A DNA stretch of 64,000 nt from the NCBI RefSeq assembly GCF_018882295.1, contig NZ_JACVOR010000002.1, forward strand, positions 888,011 to 952,010. The letters run 5' to 3'. This document shows, piece after piece, positions 1 through 9,159 of this stretch (positions are counted from its first letter, which is position 1; each line of letters starts with the position of its first letter). Source of the DNA: Polynucleobacter sp. 80A-SIGWE (GTDB taxonomy: Bacteria; Pseudomonadota; Gammaproteobacteria; Burkholderiales; Burkholderiaceae). The notes below the pieces were generated by a model. That model was not told where the DNA came from, made no database searches, and worked only from the letters and a program-made list of their open reading frames with translations. Both the position numbers and the translations under genes were made by a program.

Positions 1-299
1 TCTGCGAGCGATTTGCCATTAGCAATCAACACCGTACCTTACACGGCGCTTTACTTGATGCGCAGTTATTGGCCGAAGTCTATGTAGCCATGACGCGTGG
101 TCAAGAAGATCTCTCCATTGATCTAATTGATTACACCGTTGGCACAGATGCATCTGGCCAAATGAAAGCTTTACCTACCAAACTCAAACTCATGACAGCC
201 ACTCCAGAAGACTGTGAGCTTCATGAAAAGATCTTAGGTGAAATTGCCAAGGCAAGTAAAAAGGACCCCGTTTGGAGTCCTTCTGCTGTTACCAGTTAA
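1..299 (+). CDS. dnaQ: DNA polymerase III subunit epsilon, C-terminal part (partial)
   Basis: The reading frame is open from base 3 to the stop at 297-299 and has no start inside the window, so this is the 3' end of a gene running in from the left. The first residues read CERFAISNQHRTLHGALLDA, followed by QLLAEVYVAMTRGQ. This matches the end of the proofreading exonuclease domain of DnaQ, including the H-x4-D (HGALLD) of its ExoIII motif. About 60 further residues form the C-terminal tail, which in DnaQ contacts the polymerase alpha subunit. DnaQ is the 3'-5' exonuclease of the replicative polymerase. The last codons (261-282) overlap a hairpin that looks like a terminator for the facing gene. 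Recognition is by remembered family motif; the catalytic N-terminal motifs lie outside the window. Confidence 0.88.
   Translation, partial: CERFAISNQHRTLHGALLDAQLLAEVYVAMTRGQEDLSIDLIDYTVGTDASGQMKALPTKLKLMTATPEDCELHEKILGEIAKASKKDPVWSPSAVTS
258..285 (-). terminator. Hairpin terminator inside the dnaQ 3' end
   Basis: An inverted repeat at 261-282 has arms AAGGAC and GTCCTT, extended inwards by a mismatch and two G-C pairs around a short loop. On the minus strand the stem is followed by a T-run (TTTTTAC), as in a Rho-independent terminator for the SprT-like gene that ends at 307. On the plus strand the T-run is poor. The element lies within the last codons of dnaQ. Confidence 0.55.
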
Positions 300-306
300 G
301 TTTTAA

Positions 307-966
307 CTAGCTAATCGCACGGCGGATTTCATCTGCCTTTGGTTTTGAGCCAGTAACAGATTCTGTATCGTGCTCGGTCGTGTTTTCAATCGTTTCGATA
401 ACCGCCTCTTGCATCCGAATATTATCTTTTGGGCAAATCGGAGCTCCATAGGTAGCCCACTTCTTTAATAGTGTGACTTCATATCCACACTGAGCACATT
501 TGGCCTTATTGCGACTCGCGTTGCTTGGCCTTGGGGGTGGAAAAACAATCGCCTGATGTGGGTATGGGCCAAGCTCTTGGCTAATCATCATTAGGCGCAC
601 CATCAACTCCTCAGTGGCATGTGCCATTCTGGCTGGACCCTCTAGACCAACAGTCTGAGCGATGCCTTTAAAGTCTTCACCATGACCGCTAAAGCAATCA
701 TCTACAGCGTGGCACAACTCATGCACCAAGGTATCCAAGAGCTGCACAGGATCATCTAACTTAGGAGAAATGAAGATCTCATTAACTCCACCGCCAGAAC
801 GCTCCCGGGGCCAGCACTGCCCTAACGTTGTTCTCGGACTACTAGAAGCCGGAAAGCCACAAGACACCCTCACTGGTGGAATGGCATAACCCGCTTTTGA
901 AAACACAGGCTCTAAATATCTAACGGCATCTTCCAGCCATGCTTCTCTAACGGAATGTTGCTTCAT
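307..966 (-). CDS. SprT-like zinc metalloprotease-fold protein
   Basis: A 219-residue protein with the zinc-protease signature HELCH at residues 82-86 and a further His at 95 (HGEDF), the arrangement of SprT/Spartan-like domains. A C-terminal zinc-ribbon-like segment has Cys157, Cys160 and Cys178. No signal peptide is visible, so it is probably cytoplasmic. SprT-like domains in Spartan cleave DNA-protein crosslinks; the role of bacterial members is poorly known, so no specific function is claimed. It faces dnaQ and lies 45 bases downstream of a Bug-family gene on the same strand. The ATG at 966 has only a weak ribosome site (GAAGAAA). Confidence 0.75.
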   Translation of the reverse strand: MKQHSVREAWLEDAVRYLEPVFSKAGYAIPPVRVSCGFPASSSPRTTLGQCWPRERSGGGVNEIFISPKLDDPVQLLDTLVHELCHAVDDCFSGHGEDFKGIAQTVGLEGPARMAHATEELMVRLMMISQELGPYPHQAIVFPPPRPSNASRNKAKCAQCGYEVTLLKKWATYGAPICPKDNIRMQEAVIETIENTTEHDTESVTGSKPKADEIRRAIS

Positions 967-1011
967 CGGTATTTCTTCAATTCAATATTTAAATGTGGTT
1001 TGATTTGGACT

Positions 1012-1989
1012 TTAATCCAACTTGATATTGGCTGATTTGATTGCCTTATCCCAGTATGGCAATTCTTTTTTCAGCAAGGCATCCATTTGGACTGGGGTTA
1101 GGTAACGTAGCTCAACACCAGCTGCATCAGAGCGTTCTTTTACCTCAGGCAAAGCAAGGCTCTTCTTAACAGAGTCGGTTAGCTTGGTAATCACAGGTGC
1201 TGGAGTGCCTGCTGGCGCATAAAGAGCGACCCAAGACTCCAGCTGGAATGCGGGTAAGCCAGCCTCGGCAGTGGTGGGAACATTAGGCATGCCGGGATGG
1301 CGATTTTTTCCTGTGACAGCTAGGCCTTTGAGCTTACCGCTCTGAATGTGTTGCATCACTGAAGGTGGAGTCGTAATAAATAACTGCACTTGGCCAGCCA
1401 ATACGTCCTGCACTGCAGGGCCGGACCCTTTGTATGGCACATGAACAATATCTACACCAGTATTTTGCTTAAAGATTTCTGTGCCAATGTGAGAAACGGA
1501 ACCATTACCTTGTGATGCGTAATTTAATTTGCCAGGGTTAGCCTTGGCATAGGCAATAAATTCTTTAAGGTTATTTACTGGTACAGATGGATGCACTGCA
1601 ATCACATTCGTAGAAACCGTGAGGAGCGCTACAGGAGAAAAATCTTTAATAGGATCCCATGGCAATTTATCCATTAAGGAAGGGTTGCCAACGTGATAAC
1701 CCGAATATGAAATCAGCAAGGTATAACCATCTGGTTTAGCCTTAGCGACATATTGATAGGCGGTGTTGCCACTGGCGCCCGGTTTGTTATCAACAACCAC
1801 TGGCTGACCAATCACTCGAGTTAGCGGCTCACTCAACAAACGTGCTGAGGTATCCACAAGACCTCCAGGTGGATTGGGCACAACCAATGTAATTGGTCGA
1901 TCTGGGAATGCTTGAGCATTAACAAAGCTAGAACCCAATGCAATGCTAAGCATGGCTAAAGAACGGTAAATGAGTTTGATTGATTTCAT
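1012..1989 (-). CDS. Bug-family (TctC-type) periplasmic solute-binding protein
   Basis: A 325-residue protein with an N-terminal signal peptide (hydrophobic to about residue 25, ending FVNAQA) and then FPDRPITLVVPNPPGG, the hallmark start of mature Bug proteins. VPYKGSGPA around the middle is another family motif. Bug proteins bind small carboxylates or related ligands in the periplasm and may deliver them to a TctAB membrane unit. No TctA or TctB gene lies nearby, so the ligand and partner cannot be told. The start ATG has a good ribosome site (GGAGAC). It lies 43 bases after an old-yellow-enzyme gene on the same strand, so the two may be cotranscribed. Confidence 0.85.
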   Translation of the reverse strand: MKSIKLIYRSLAMLSIALGSSFVNAQAFPDRPITLVVPNPPGGLVDTSARLLSEPLTRVIGQPVVVDNKPGASGNTAYQYVAKAKPDGYTLLISYSGYHVGNPSLMDKLPWDPIKDFSPVALLTVSTNVIAVHPSVPVNNLKEFIAYAKANPGKLNYASQGNGSVSHIGTEIFKQNTGVDIVHVPYKGSGPAVQDVLAGQVQLFITTPPSVMQHIQSGKLKGLAVTGKNRHPGMPNVPTTAEAGLPAFQLESWVALYAPAGTPAPVITKLTDSVKKSLALPEVKERSDAAGVELRYLTPVQMDALLKKELPYWDKAIKSANIKLD

Positions 1990-2032
1990 ATTAGTCTCCA
2001 GTAACTTAATTTTATTTGTTGGTTGATATGAA

Positions 2033-3154
2033 TTATCGCTGCCCTACTTTGACGTCACCAAATATAGCTTGAGCCTCACGCGGTAAGCAGCGCCAGTAAC
2101 GCTCATTTGAGGGTACTGTACCGCCTAAAGCTGCGGCAGCTTCCCAAGCCCATCTTGGCTTGTATAAAAATGTTCGAGCTAAGGCAATCAGATCCGCATC
2201 GCCTTTTTGCAAGATATCTTCTGCTTGCTGTGGCTCGGTGATCAGGCCAACTGTCATCGTAGGCAAGCCAGATTGATCTTTTACGATCTTGGCAAATGGC
2301 ACTTGATAGTTTGGCCCTATTGCAATCTTCTGCAGTGGTGAAATACCTCCTGATGAGATGTGGACAAAATTACATCCCAGGGGCTTCAGGCGAGATGCAA
2401 AGTCAGCAGTCTCTTCAGGAGTCCAGCCACCCTCAATCCAATCGCTAGCTGAAATCCGAATACCCAATACACCTTGGTATGCCTTGCGTACTGCCGCAAA
2501 TAATTCCAAGGGGAAGCGGATCCGGTTTTCATAAGAGCCGCCATATTCATCAGTGCGTTGATTGGCGATTGGGGACAAGAATTGATGCAAGAGATAACCA
2601 TGCGCCCCGTGCAATTCAATACCATCAACACCAACTCGCTCGGCACGCTGCGATGCAACAACAAATGCGTCAATCAGCTCTTGCAACTCGACTTTGGAGA
2701 GTTCATGTGGCAGACGCTCATCTTTTAGCTGTGGAATTGCTGAAGGAGCAACCGTCTCCCAGCCACCCTGCTCTGCAGATAGCAATTGGCCACCATCCCA
2801 AGGGGTTGCGCTGGAGGCTTTTCGACCGGCGTGAGCCAGTTGAATAAATACTGGGGTTTCTGGGGCCAGCTTACGTGCTCTGCTGAGCTTGTCTTTCAGG
2901 GCGGCTTCGGTACGGTCATCCCACAATCCCAGGCAAGCCGGGGTAATACGCCCCTCTTGCGTCACGCCAGTAGCCTCAATAATGAATAGACCTGCCCCGC
3001 TATTGAGGAGGTTAGCCCAGTGCATTAAATGCCAGTCCTGGGCCTCACCATTAACTGCGGAATACTGGCACATCGGTGCCACTACGATGCGATTAGGGAG
3101 CGTTAAATCGCCCTTAGGAGCGCTAAGAGTGTAACTGGAGAATAGAAGACTCAT
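2033..3154 (-). CDS. NADH:flavin oxidoreductase, old yellow enzyme family (YqjM-like)
   Basis: A 373-residue FMN-dependent TIM-barrel reductase. The N-terminus has LPNRIVVAPMCQYSA, including the Cys of YqjM-type enzymes; the middle has ELHGAHGYLLHQFLSP and QRTDEYGGS, the substrate/FMN-binding signatures; near the end is LIALARTFLYKPRWAWEAA. Such enzymes reduce activated C=C bonds of enones with NAD(P)H; the physiological substrate is unknown. I chose the ATG at 3154 because homology starts there; the in-frame upstream extension to 3253 is unlike the family and runs into the intergenic region. The gene is divergent from mmsA. Confidence 0.85.
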   Translation of the reverse strand: MSLLFSSYTLSAPKGDLTLPNRIVVAPMCQYSAVNGEAQDWHLMHWANLLNSGAGLFIIEATGVTQEGRITPACLGLWDDRTEAALKDKLSRARKLAPETPVFIQLAHAGRKASSATPWDGGQLLSAEQGGWETVAPSAIPQLKDERLPHELSKVELQELIDAFVVASQRAERVGVDGIELHGAHGYLLHQFLSPIANQRTDEYGGSYENRIRFPLELFAAVRKAYQGVLGIRISASDWIEGGWTPEETADFASRLKPLGCNFVHISSGGISPLQKIAIGPNYQVPFAKIVKDQSGLPTMTVGLITEPQQAEDILQKGDADLIALARTFLYKPRWAWEAAAALGGTVPSNERYWRCLPREAQAIFGDVKVGQR

Positions 3155-3304
3155 GGAAGGCCCTTGGATCCTGAAATGCGTAAAAGTGATGAAAGCGATA
3201 AAATAGAATGAGTAGGATAAACGAGACCATACACTTGTGCGATTCCGTCGCAATACAAGTTTATTGAACCTAAAACTAGTAAATAACTATTTAAGCAAAA
3301 TACT

Positions 3305-4825
3305 ATGAGCGCACCACAAGCCTTTGATTCAAAAGCAGATATTGGCCACTTTGTTGGCGGCAACGTCATCAACCCAAAAGATGGTCGTTTTGCTGATGTA
3401 TTTAACCCCTCCACAGGAGCGGTCGCAAGACGGGTTGCCTTAGCCAGCCGTAAAGAAATTGACGCCGCTGTTGCTGTTGCCCAAAAGGCCTTTGAGACAT
3501 GGAGCCAAACCTCCCCTCTGCGCCGTGCGCGCATTATGTTCAAGTACCTTGAGCTACTGAATGCCAATCGCGATGAACTGGCCGCGATCATCACCGCTGA
3601 ACATGGCAAGGTATTTACCGATGCCCAAGGTGAAGTCACTCGCGGTATTGATATTGTGGAATTTGCCACTGGCATCCCTGAACTTCTTAAAGGTGATTAC
3701 ACCGAGCAAGTGTCTACTGATATTGATAACTGGGTCATGCGCCAGCCTTTAGGTGTTGTTGCTGGTGTAACCCCATTTAATTTCCCAGTCATGGTTCCAA
3801 TGTGGATGTTCCCAGTAGCTATTGCCTGCGGTAATACCTTCATTCTGAAGCCAAGCCCAACTGATCCATCGGCCTCCTTGTTCATGGCTAAGCTTCTCAA
3901 AGAGGCGGGATTGCCTGATGGCGTATTTAACGTGGTTCAAGGCGACAAAGAAGCTGTTGATGCTTTAATTGAAAACCCAGATGTCAAAGCGGTGAGCTTT
4001 GTAGGCTCAACTCCAATTGCGAACTACATCTATGAGCGTTGCGCACACTTCGGTAAGCGCTCCCAAGCTTTAGGTGGCGCTAAGAACCACATGGTAGTCA
4101 TGCCTGATGCTGATATCGATAAAACAATTGATGCTTTGATTGGCGCAGCCTACGGTTCTGCTGGCGAGCGCTGCATGGCGATATCTGTTGCAGTATTGGT
4201 TGGTGATGTTGCAGAAAAAATCATGCCAAAACTGATTGAGCGTACCAAGACTCTCAAAGTCAAGAACGGTATGGAACTCGATGCTGAGATGGGTCCAATC
4301 GTGACTAAAGCTGCTTTAGAGCGTATCACTGGCTACATTGAAAGCGGTGTTGCTTCCGGCGCCAAATTATTGGTAGATGGTCGTGGCTTGAAAGTGCCAG
4401 GTCATGACAACGGCTTCTTTATCGGCGGCACCCTCTTTGATAACGTTACTCCAGACATGAAGATCTATCTAGAAGAGATCTTCGGGCCAGTACTGTCTTG
4501 CTTACGCGTAGCGAACTTTACTGAAGCATTGAATCTGGTGAACTCTTGTGAGTTTGGTAACGGTGTAGCCTGCTTTACAAGCGACGGTAATATTGCCCGT
4601 GAATTTGCCCGCCGCGTTCAGGTGGGCATGGTCGGTATTAACGTACCTATTCCAGTTCCAATGGCTTGGCATGGTTTTGGTGGTTGGAAGAAATCCCTCT
4701 TTGGCGATATGCACGCATACGGCAAAGAAGGTGTTCGCTTCTATACCAAGCAAAAGAGTGTCATGCAGCGATGGCCTGAGAGCATTGCTAAAGGCGCAGA
4801 GTTTGTAATGCCTACTTCCAAGTAA
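3305..4825 (+). CDS. mmsA: CoA-acylating methylmalonate-semialdehyde dehydrogenase
   Basis: A 506-residue aldehyde-dehydrogenase-fold enzyme. The catalytic Cys290 sits in [11 protein letters not shown], and the usual catalytic glutamate of the superfamily is replaced in LGGAKNH (Asn261), both typical of the MMSDH branch, which transfers the acyl group to CoA rather than hydrolysing it. TPFNFP (residues 156-161) is the cofactor-side motif. MmsA converts (methyl)malonate semialdehyde plus CoA and NAD+ to propionyl- or acetyl-CoA in valine, beta-alanine or inositol breakdown. No mmsB or other pathway gene is adjacent. The start has no clear Shine-Dalgarno sequence. A strong terminator follows at 4853-4880. 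Confidence 0.93.
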   Translation: MSAPQAFDSKADIGHFVGGNVINPKDGRFADVFNPSTGAVARRVALASRKEIDAAVAVAQKAFETWSQTSPLRRARIMFKYLELLNANRDELAAIITAEHGKVFTDAQGEVTRGIDIVEFATGIPELLKGDYTEQVSTDIDNWVMRQPLGVVAGVTPFNFPVMVPMWMFPVAIACGNTFILKPSPTDPSASLFMAKLLKEAGLPDGVFNVVQGDKEAVDALIENPDVKAVSFVGSTPIANYIYERCAHFGKRSQALGGAKNHMVVMPDADIDKTIDALIGAAYGSAGERCMAISVAVLVGDVAEKIMPKLIERTKTLKVKNGMELDAEMGPIVTKAALERITGYIESGVASGAKLLVDGRGLKVPGHDNGFFIGGTLFDNVTPDMKIYLEEIFGPVLSCLRVANFTEALNLVNSCEFGNGVACFTSDGNIAREFARRVQVGMVGINVPIPVPMAWHGFGGWKKSLFGDMHAYGKEGVRFYTKQKSVMQRWPESIAKGAEFVMPTSK

Positions 4826-4852
4826 TTCGCAGCGCTAAGCTTTATAAATAAA

Positions 4853-4880
4853 AATAGCGGCCTTCGGGTCGCTATTTTTT
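4853..4880 (+). terminator. Rho-independent terminator after mmsA
   Basis: A ten-position stem (AATAGCGGCC paired with GGTCGCTATT, one mismatch) closes a TTCG loop, followed by a run of seven T. It sits 28 bases after the mmsA stop. It may also serve the facing ABC transporter operon poorly, since the minus-strand side has TATTTTTATTTATA after the stem. Confidence 0.9.
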
Positions 4881-4898
4881 TACCCAGCTCATTTATTC

Positions 4899-5564
4899 TT
4901 AAGCAGGAATAAAGTAACGCCTCTCAATGGCTCTGGCGAATAACACAATTACTGATACCAGCGCTAAGTAGACCAAAGCAGCCAATAGATAGGCCTTGAA
5001 GAATTGGAAGTTGGTTGCAGCCAGTTCTTGTACACGCGCAAAGAATTCGGTGTACTGAATTAAGAAGGCAACTGAACTGTCTTTCAGGTTGGCAATCACT
5101 TGATTGGTTAATGCTGGAATAGAAAGACGAATCACTTGCGGCAAGGTAATCAACTTAAAAATCTGGAGAGGGCTGAATCCTTGAGCGCTAGCTGCCTCCA
5201 ACTGACTCTTATCTAAACCATTAAAGGCGGTCTTTAGATAGGCTGCGTTATAAGCTGCTACGTTAAATGTGAATCCAATGAAAGCAACCGTAAATGGTGA
5301 GAGACGAACGCCCCACTGCGGCAAGCCGTAATACATCAAGAATAGTAAAACAATTAAAGGCATTCCAATGAAAAAGGAAATATAGGAATTGATGGCAGTG
5401 CGTACATACTTGTTTTTGCTTAGAGTGAGATAGAACACCACAATCCCCAGCAGCAATCCAGACACACTGATCAAACCCGCCAATTGCAAGGTCTTCACCA
5501 GCCCAGTCAAAATCAAGGGCATCTGCTCCGTGAGATCACGAATAAAGGACGGCCATCCCCCCAT
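4899..5564 (-). CDS. Polar amino-acid ABC transporter, permease
   Basis: A 221-residue inner-membrane protein of the HisM/GlnP family. It has several hydrophobic segments and the EAA-loop region (LEAASAQGFSPLQIFKLITLPQ) that docks on the ATPase. It starts with ATGGGGGG overlapping the stop of the ATPase gene upstream (TAATG-type overlap at 5564), so the two are translationally coupled. It is the last gene of a four-gene importer operon and pairs with the permease at 6330-6983. The substrate is a polar amino acid or similar compound by family; it cannot be narrowed from sequence. Confidence 0.88.
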   Translation of the reverse strand: MGGWPSFIRDLTEQMPLILTGLVKTLQLAGLISVSGLLLGIVVFYLTLSKNKYVRTAINSYISFFIGMPLIVLLFLMYYGLPQWGVRLSPFTVAFIGFTFNVAAYNAAYLKTAFNGLDKSQLEAASAQGFSPLQIFKLITLPQVIRLSIPALTNQVIANLKDSSVAFLIQYTEFFARVQELAATNFQFFKAYLLAALVYLALVSVIVLFARAIERRYFIPA

Positions 5565-6295
5565 TAGAACTTTTCCTCGGAGGCAAAAAAGGCTTTGATG
5601 TCTGGATCAGAATGCTTCCTCAACACATCGATGCGATCATCAGCCCGAATCACGCCGCGATCTAAGAACATGACAGTGTCCGCAATATTGCGTGCCAGGT
5701 TGAGATCATGGGTAACGCAAATCATAGTGATGCCCTCGCTATGCAAGCGATTAATGAGATCAGCCACATCCCTAGACATGACGGGATCAAGTGCGGAGGT
5801 TGGTTCATCGAGCACAAGGACAGCAGGATCCATCGCTAACGCCCGAGCTATGGCAACACGCTGCTTCTGCCCTCCTGAAAGCTGTGAGGGGTACTTATCT
5901 TGATGGGGTGTCATTTCAAAATGGGATAACTCAAGCAAGGCCTTCTCTTTAGCCTCAGCCTTACCCATCTTATGCAACTTACGTAGCCCCAATGAGACGT
6001 TATCTAATACTGTGAGGTGACTATAAAGAGCGAATTGCTGAAATACAAAACCAATTTGCTTACGTAACTCACGCACATCAACACCGGGACCCAGTACCTC
6101 CTTACCTCTGAAAATAATTGATCCAGAAGTGGGCTCGACCAGTCGATTGAGGCAGCGCAATAAGGTGGATTTACCGGAGCCGGACGCACCCATCAATACC
6201 CGAACATCACCCTCTTTTAAATCGAGATTAATATTCGACAAGACAGTTTGCCCATCAAACTCTTTGACCAAATCCCGTACTTGAATTAATGCCAC
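5564..6295 (-). CDS. Polar amino-acid ABC transporter, ATP-binding protein
   Basis: A 243-residue ATPase with Walker A GASGSGKST (around residues 36-44), the ABC signature LSGGQKQRVAIARAL, Walker B VLVLDEPTSALDP and a switch His in VTHDL. These are typical of the GlnQ/HisP family that powers periplasmic-binding-protein-dependent uptake. It lies 34 bases after one permease gene and overlaps the other by one base. The initial residues MALIQVRDLVKEF fit a normal start. No glutamine-specific feature is visible, so no symbol is assigned. Confidence 0.92.
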   Translation of the reverse strand: MALIQVRDLVKEFDGQTVLSNINLDLKEGDVRVLMGASGSGKSTLLRCLNRLVEPTSGSIIFRGKEVLGPGVDVRELRKQIGFVFQQFALYSHLTVLDNVSLGLRKLHKMGKAEAKEKALLELSHFEMTPHQDKYPSQLSGGQKQRVAIARALAMDPAVLVLDEPTSALDPVMSRDVADLINRLHSEGITMICVTHDLNLARNIADTVMFLDRGVIRADDRIDVLRKHSDPDIKAFFASEEKF

Positions 6296-6329
6296 GAACT
6301 TGCCTCTTTAGATAATGTCAGATTGATAC

Positions 6330-6983
6330 TCATGCAGGAGCAATTCCTGGAATTTGATAACGCTTAGTCAGCAATTGAACACCGAGTAAACAGATTCGGT
6401 AAATCACGAAATACAAAATACCCACCGCTAGGTAAATCTCAATGCCGCGAAGCGTTGTTGAGGTCAGAGTCATGGCCTGCTTCGTAATCTCCGGGATTCC
6501 GACCGTATAAGCAAATGGCGAATACTTTAAAACTGAGGTGAACTCGTTGACCATTCCTGGAATCGAGAATCGCAACATCTGCGGCAACTCAATAAACCGG
6601 AGAACCTGTATACGTGTCATACCCATAGCCTTGGCAGCAATCACTTCAGCTGGATCGACAGAGTTAAATGCACCCCGGAATACCTCAGCCAAATAGGCGG
6701 ATGCCACCAGACCCAAACTGAGTGCCATAGCCATCAAAGGAGGAACCTTAAAGCCGATGCCAGGCAAACCAAAGTAAACCATGAAGAGCAAGACTAAAAC
6801 TGGCACACCCCTAAAGACGTAGGTATAGCAATCAATTAGGGGGATGAGCCAAGGGATATCAAGACGACGTAAGCTCGATAGCAGTAAGCCGACCACCAAG
6901 CCCGTCAGCGAGCAAACCAGCGTTACCACCACCGTATAAGAAATGCCCTGAGCTAACTGGGCAAGAATATCCAGAAAAGTCAC
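6330..6983 (-). CDS. Polar amino-acid ABC transporter, permease
   Basis: A 217-residue membrane protein of the HisQ/GlnP type. Its N-terminal segment LAQGISYTVVVTLVCSLTGL is typical of the family, and an EAA loop (VIAAKAMGMTRIQVLRFIELPQ) is present. It is the second gene of the importer, 44 bases after the solute-binding protein, and probably forms a heterodimer with the product of 4899-5564. It has about five predicted membrane spans by eye. Confidence 0.88.
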   Translation of the reverse strand: MTFLDILAQLAQGISYTVVVTLVCSLTGLVVGLLLSSLRRLDIPWLIPLIDCYTYVFRGVPVLVLLFMVYFGLPGIGFKVPPLMAMALSLGLVASAYLAEVFRGAFNSVDPAEVIAAKAMGMTRIQVLRFIELPQMLRFSIPGMVNEFTSVLKYSPFAYTVGIPEITKQAMTLTSTTLRGIEIYLAVGILYFVIYRICLLGVQLLTKRYQIPGIAPA

Positions 6984-7027
6984 AGGGCAGGCTTTCGACT
7001 ACTTGTTGAGATTGTGATGGAGAGCGC

Positions 7028-7804
<777 letters not shown>

Positions 7805-7862
7805 TTAGTCATCCCCAGGCTCTGGGTGCACACCAAGTATAGGGGAATTAGGGGGAGACTGG

Positions 7863-8390
7863 CTACTGCAGGGTGTTTTTAAAGGCGGGCATCATGGGCA
7901 TTGCCATGACTTCAATCCCCTCTTCACGCAAAGCCTCAGCTTCATCTAGAGTGGTTTGACCGCGGATACTCCGCTCAGGAGATTCCTTATAGTGAATTTT
8001 GCGAGCCTCTTCAGCAAAAGAACTTCCAACATCTTCGGAGCGCCCCATCAACTCACGCATGCCCTTTAAAAAGGCCGCTTGAACCTGAGCCTCCAATTGA
8101 GAGTGATCGTTTCCAGTCAAGGCAACAACGTCGCCAGTTAGTCCACCACTCACACCGGAGTTATCCGTTGCCGCAGGGCTGGCAACAGTCAGCTCAGTTG
8201 AAGTTGGAATATCTTTGCTCGAGCTCGATTTAGCAATATGTGGAGCTGATGGCATCCGCGTAATCTCAGTACTGTCGCAAATAGGGCACGCCAGCATCCC
8301 CTTGCCTTGCTGGGCAAGGCAATCCTCTTCAGAGGCGAACCATCCCTCAAAGCGATGATCCAGTGGGCAAGCGAGGTTATAAACTTTCAT
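7863..8390 (-). CDS. DUF1178 family protein
   Basis: A 175-residue protein beginning MKVYNLACPLDHRFEGWF, the characteristic start of DUF1178 proteins, with a zinc-ribbon-like set of cysteines (Cys8, the one in EEDCLAQ, and the CPIC pair). The middle (about residues 50-100) is Ser/Thr-rich and low in complexity, and the C-terminus is a conserved acidic region ending in MPMMPAFKNTLQ. The function of the family is not known to me. It lies between the ABC importer and the Nudix gene on the same strand. Confidence 0.8.
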   Translation of the reverse strand: MKVYNLACPLDHRFEGWFASEEDCLAQQGKGMLACPICDSTEITRMPSAPHIAKSSSSKDIPTSTELTVASPAATDNSGVSGGLTGDVVALTGNDHSQLEAQVQAAFLKGMRELMGRSEDVGSSFAEEARKIHYKESPERSIRGQTTLDEAEALREEGIEVMAMPMMPAFKNTLQ

Positions 8391-8451
8391 AAGACCTATA
8401 TAGGGGCAAAATTACTAAATTCAATACCCCTATTTTAATAGGATTATGAAA

Positions 8452-9054
8452 TTAGCCTGGAATGGGCGTAGGACTCACTAAACCACGGCGATAGCGGTCC
8501 AACCAGTAAGTTGCAATCGTTGTTTTCACGTCGGTAATTTCGCCCTGCTCTACCCACTTCAATAGTTGCTCCAGAGGTGCGGCAAATACATCCAAAAATT
8601 CTTCATCATCTAAGTGGCTTTTGCCGGACACCAAGCCTTCAGCAAGATAGATATCAATAAACTCCGTCGAATATGAAATCACTGGATGGATGCGGCGGAT
8701 AAAACTCCACTTGCTAGCGGAATAGCCCGTCTCTTCTTCCAACTCTCGCTGAGCGCATACCAGATGATCCTCTTTAGGGTCTAGCTTCCCTGCTGGAATC
8801 TCCAGGCAAGCCTTTGCAACGGGATATCGATACTGACGCTCCATCAATACCCTGCCATCATCCAAGATCGCCAAAATTGCAACTGCTCCAGGATGAGTGA
8901 GGTATTCACGTACCGCTTGATTGCCATCGGGCAAGCTCACCTGATCACGCTTCATGTTTAGAAAGATGCCGCCGTAGATATCCTCGCTAGACAAACGCTC
9001 CTCCCGCAAATGGGCATCGCCAACAGGGAGATCTTTAAAGGATTTTTCAGTCAT
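8452..9054 (-). CDS. Nudix hydrolase, ADP-ribose pyrophosphatase-like
   Basis: A 200-residue protein with a full Nudix box beginning GKLDPKEDHLVCAQ and continuing RELEEETGY, preceded by LEIPAGKLD and followed by VISYSTEFIDIYLAEGL. This is the pattern of the ADP-ribose pyrophosphatase (NudF) group, which hydrolyses ADP-sugars to AMP and a sugar phosphate. The ATG at 9054 (MTEKSF) is preferred over one 12 codons upstream because the upstream extension lacks family resemblance; the ribosome site is poor for both. Substrate specificity is inferred from the family only. Confidence 0.85.
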   Translation of the reverse strand: MTEKSFKDLPVGDAHLREERLSSEDIYGGIFLNMKRDQVSLPDGNQAVREYLTHPGAVAILAILDDGRVLMERQYRYPVAKACLEIPAGKLDPKEDHLVCAQRELEEETGYSASKWSFIRRIHPVISYSTEFIDIYLAEGLVSGKSHLDDEEFLDVFAAPLEQLLKWVEQGEITDVKTTIATYWLDRYRRGLVSPTPIPG

Positions 9055-9105
9055 AGCGCGTCTTTCATTAATTGAATATCCATCATACAAAACTTAGATG
9101 ACAGA

Positions 9106-9133
9106 AAAGAGAAAGGCTCCAACAAGGAGCCTT
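9106..9133 (-). terminator. Terminator of the nuo operon
   Basis: A perfect eight-base inverted repeat (AAGGCTCC / GGAGCCTT at 9113-9120 and 9126-9133) with a five-base loop. On the minus strand it is followed by TTCTCTTTTCT. It lies 27 bases after the nuoN stop, at the right place to end the complex I operon. Confidence 0.85.
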
Positions 9134-9159
9134 CATCACAAGCTAATTAAGCTACTTCT

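Noticed and set aside
3151..3675. A 174-codon open frame on the minus strand over the mmsA start
   Set aside because: It overlaps the strongly supported mmsA and lacks any protein motif; a shadow of mmsA codons.
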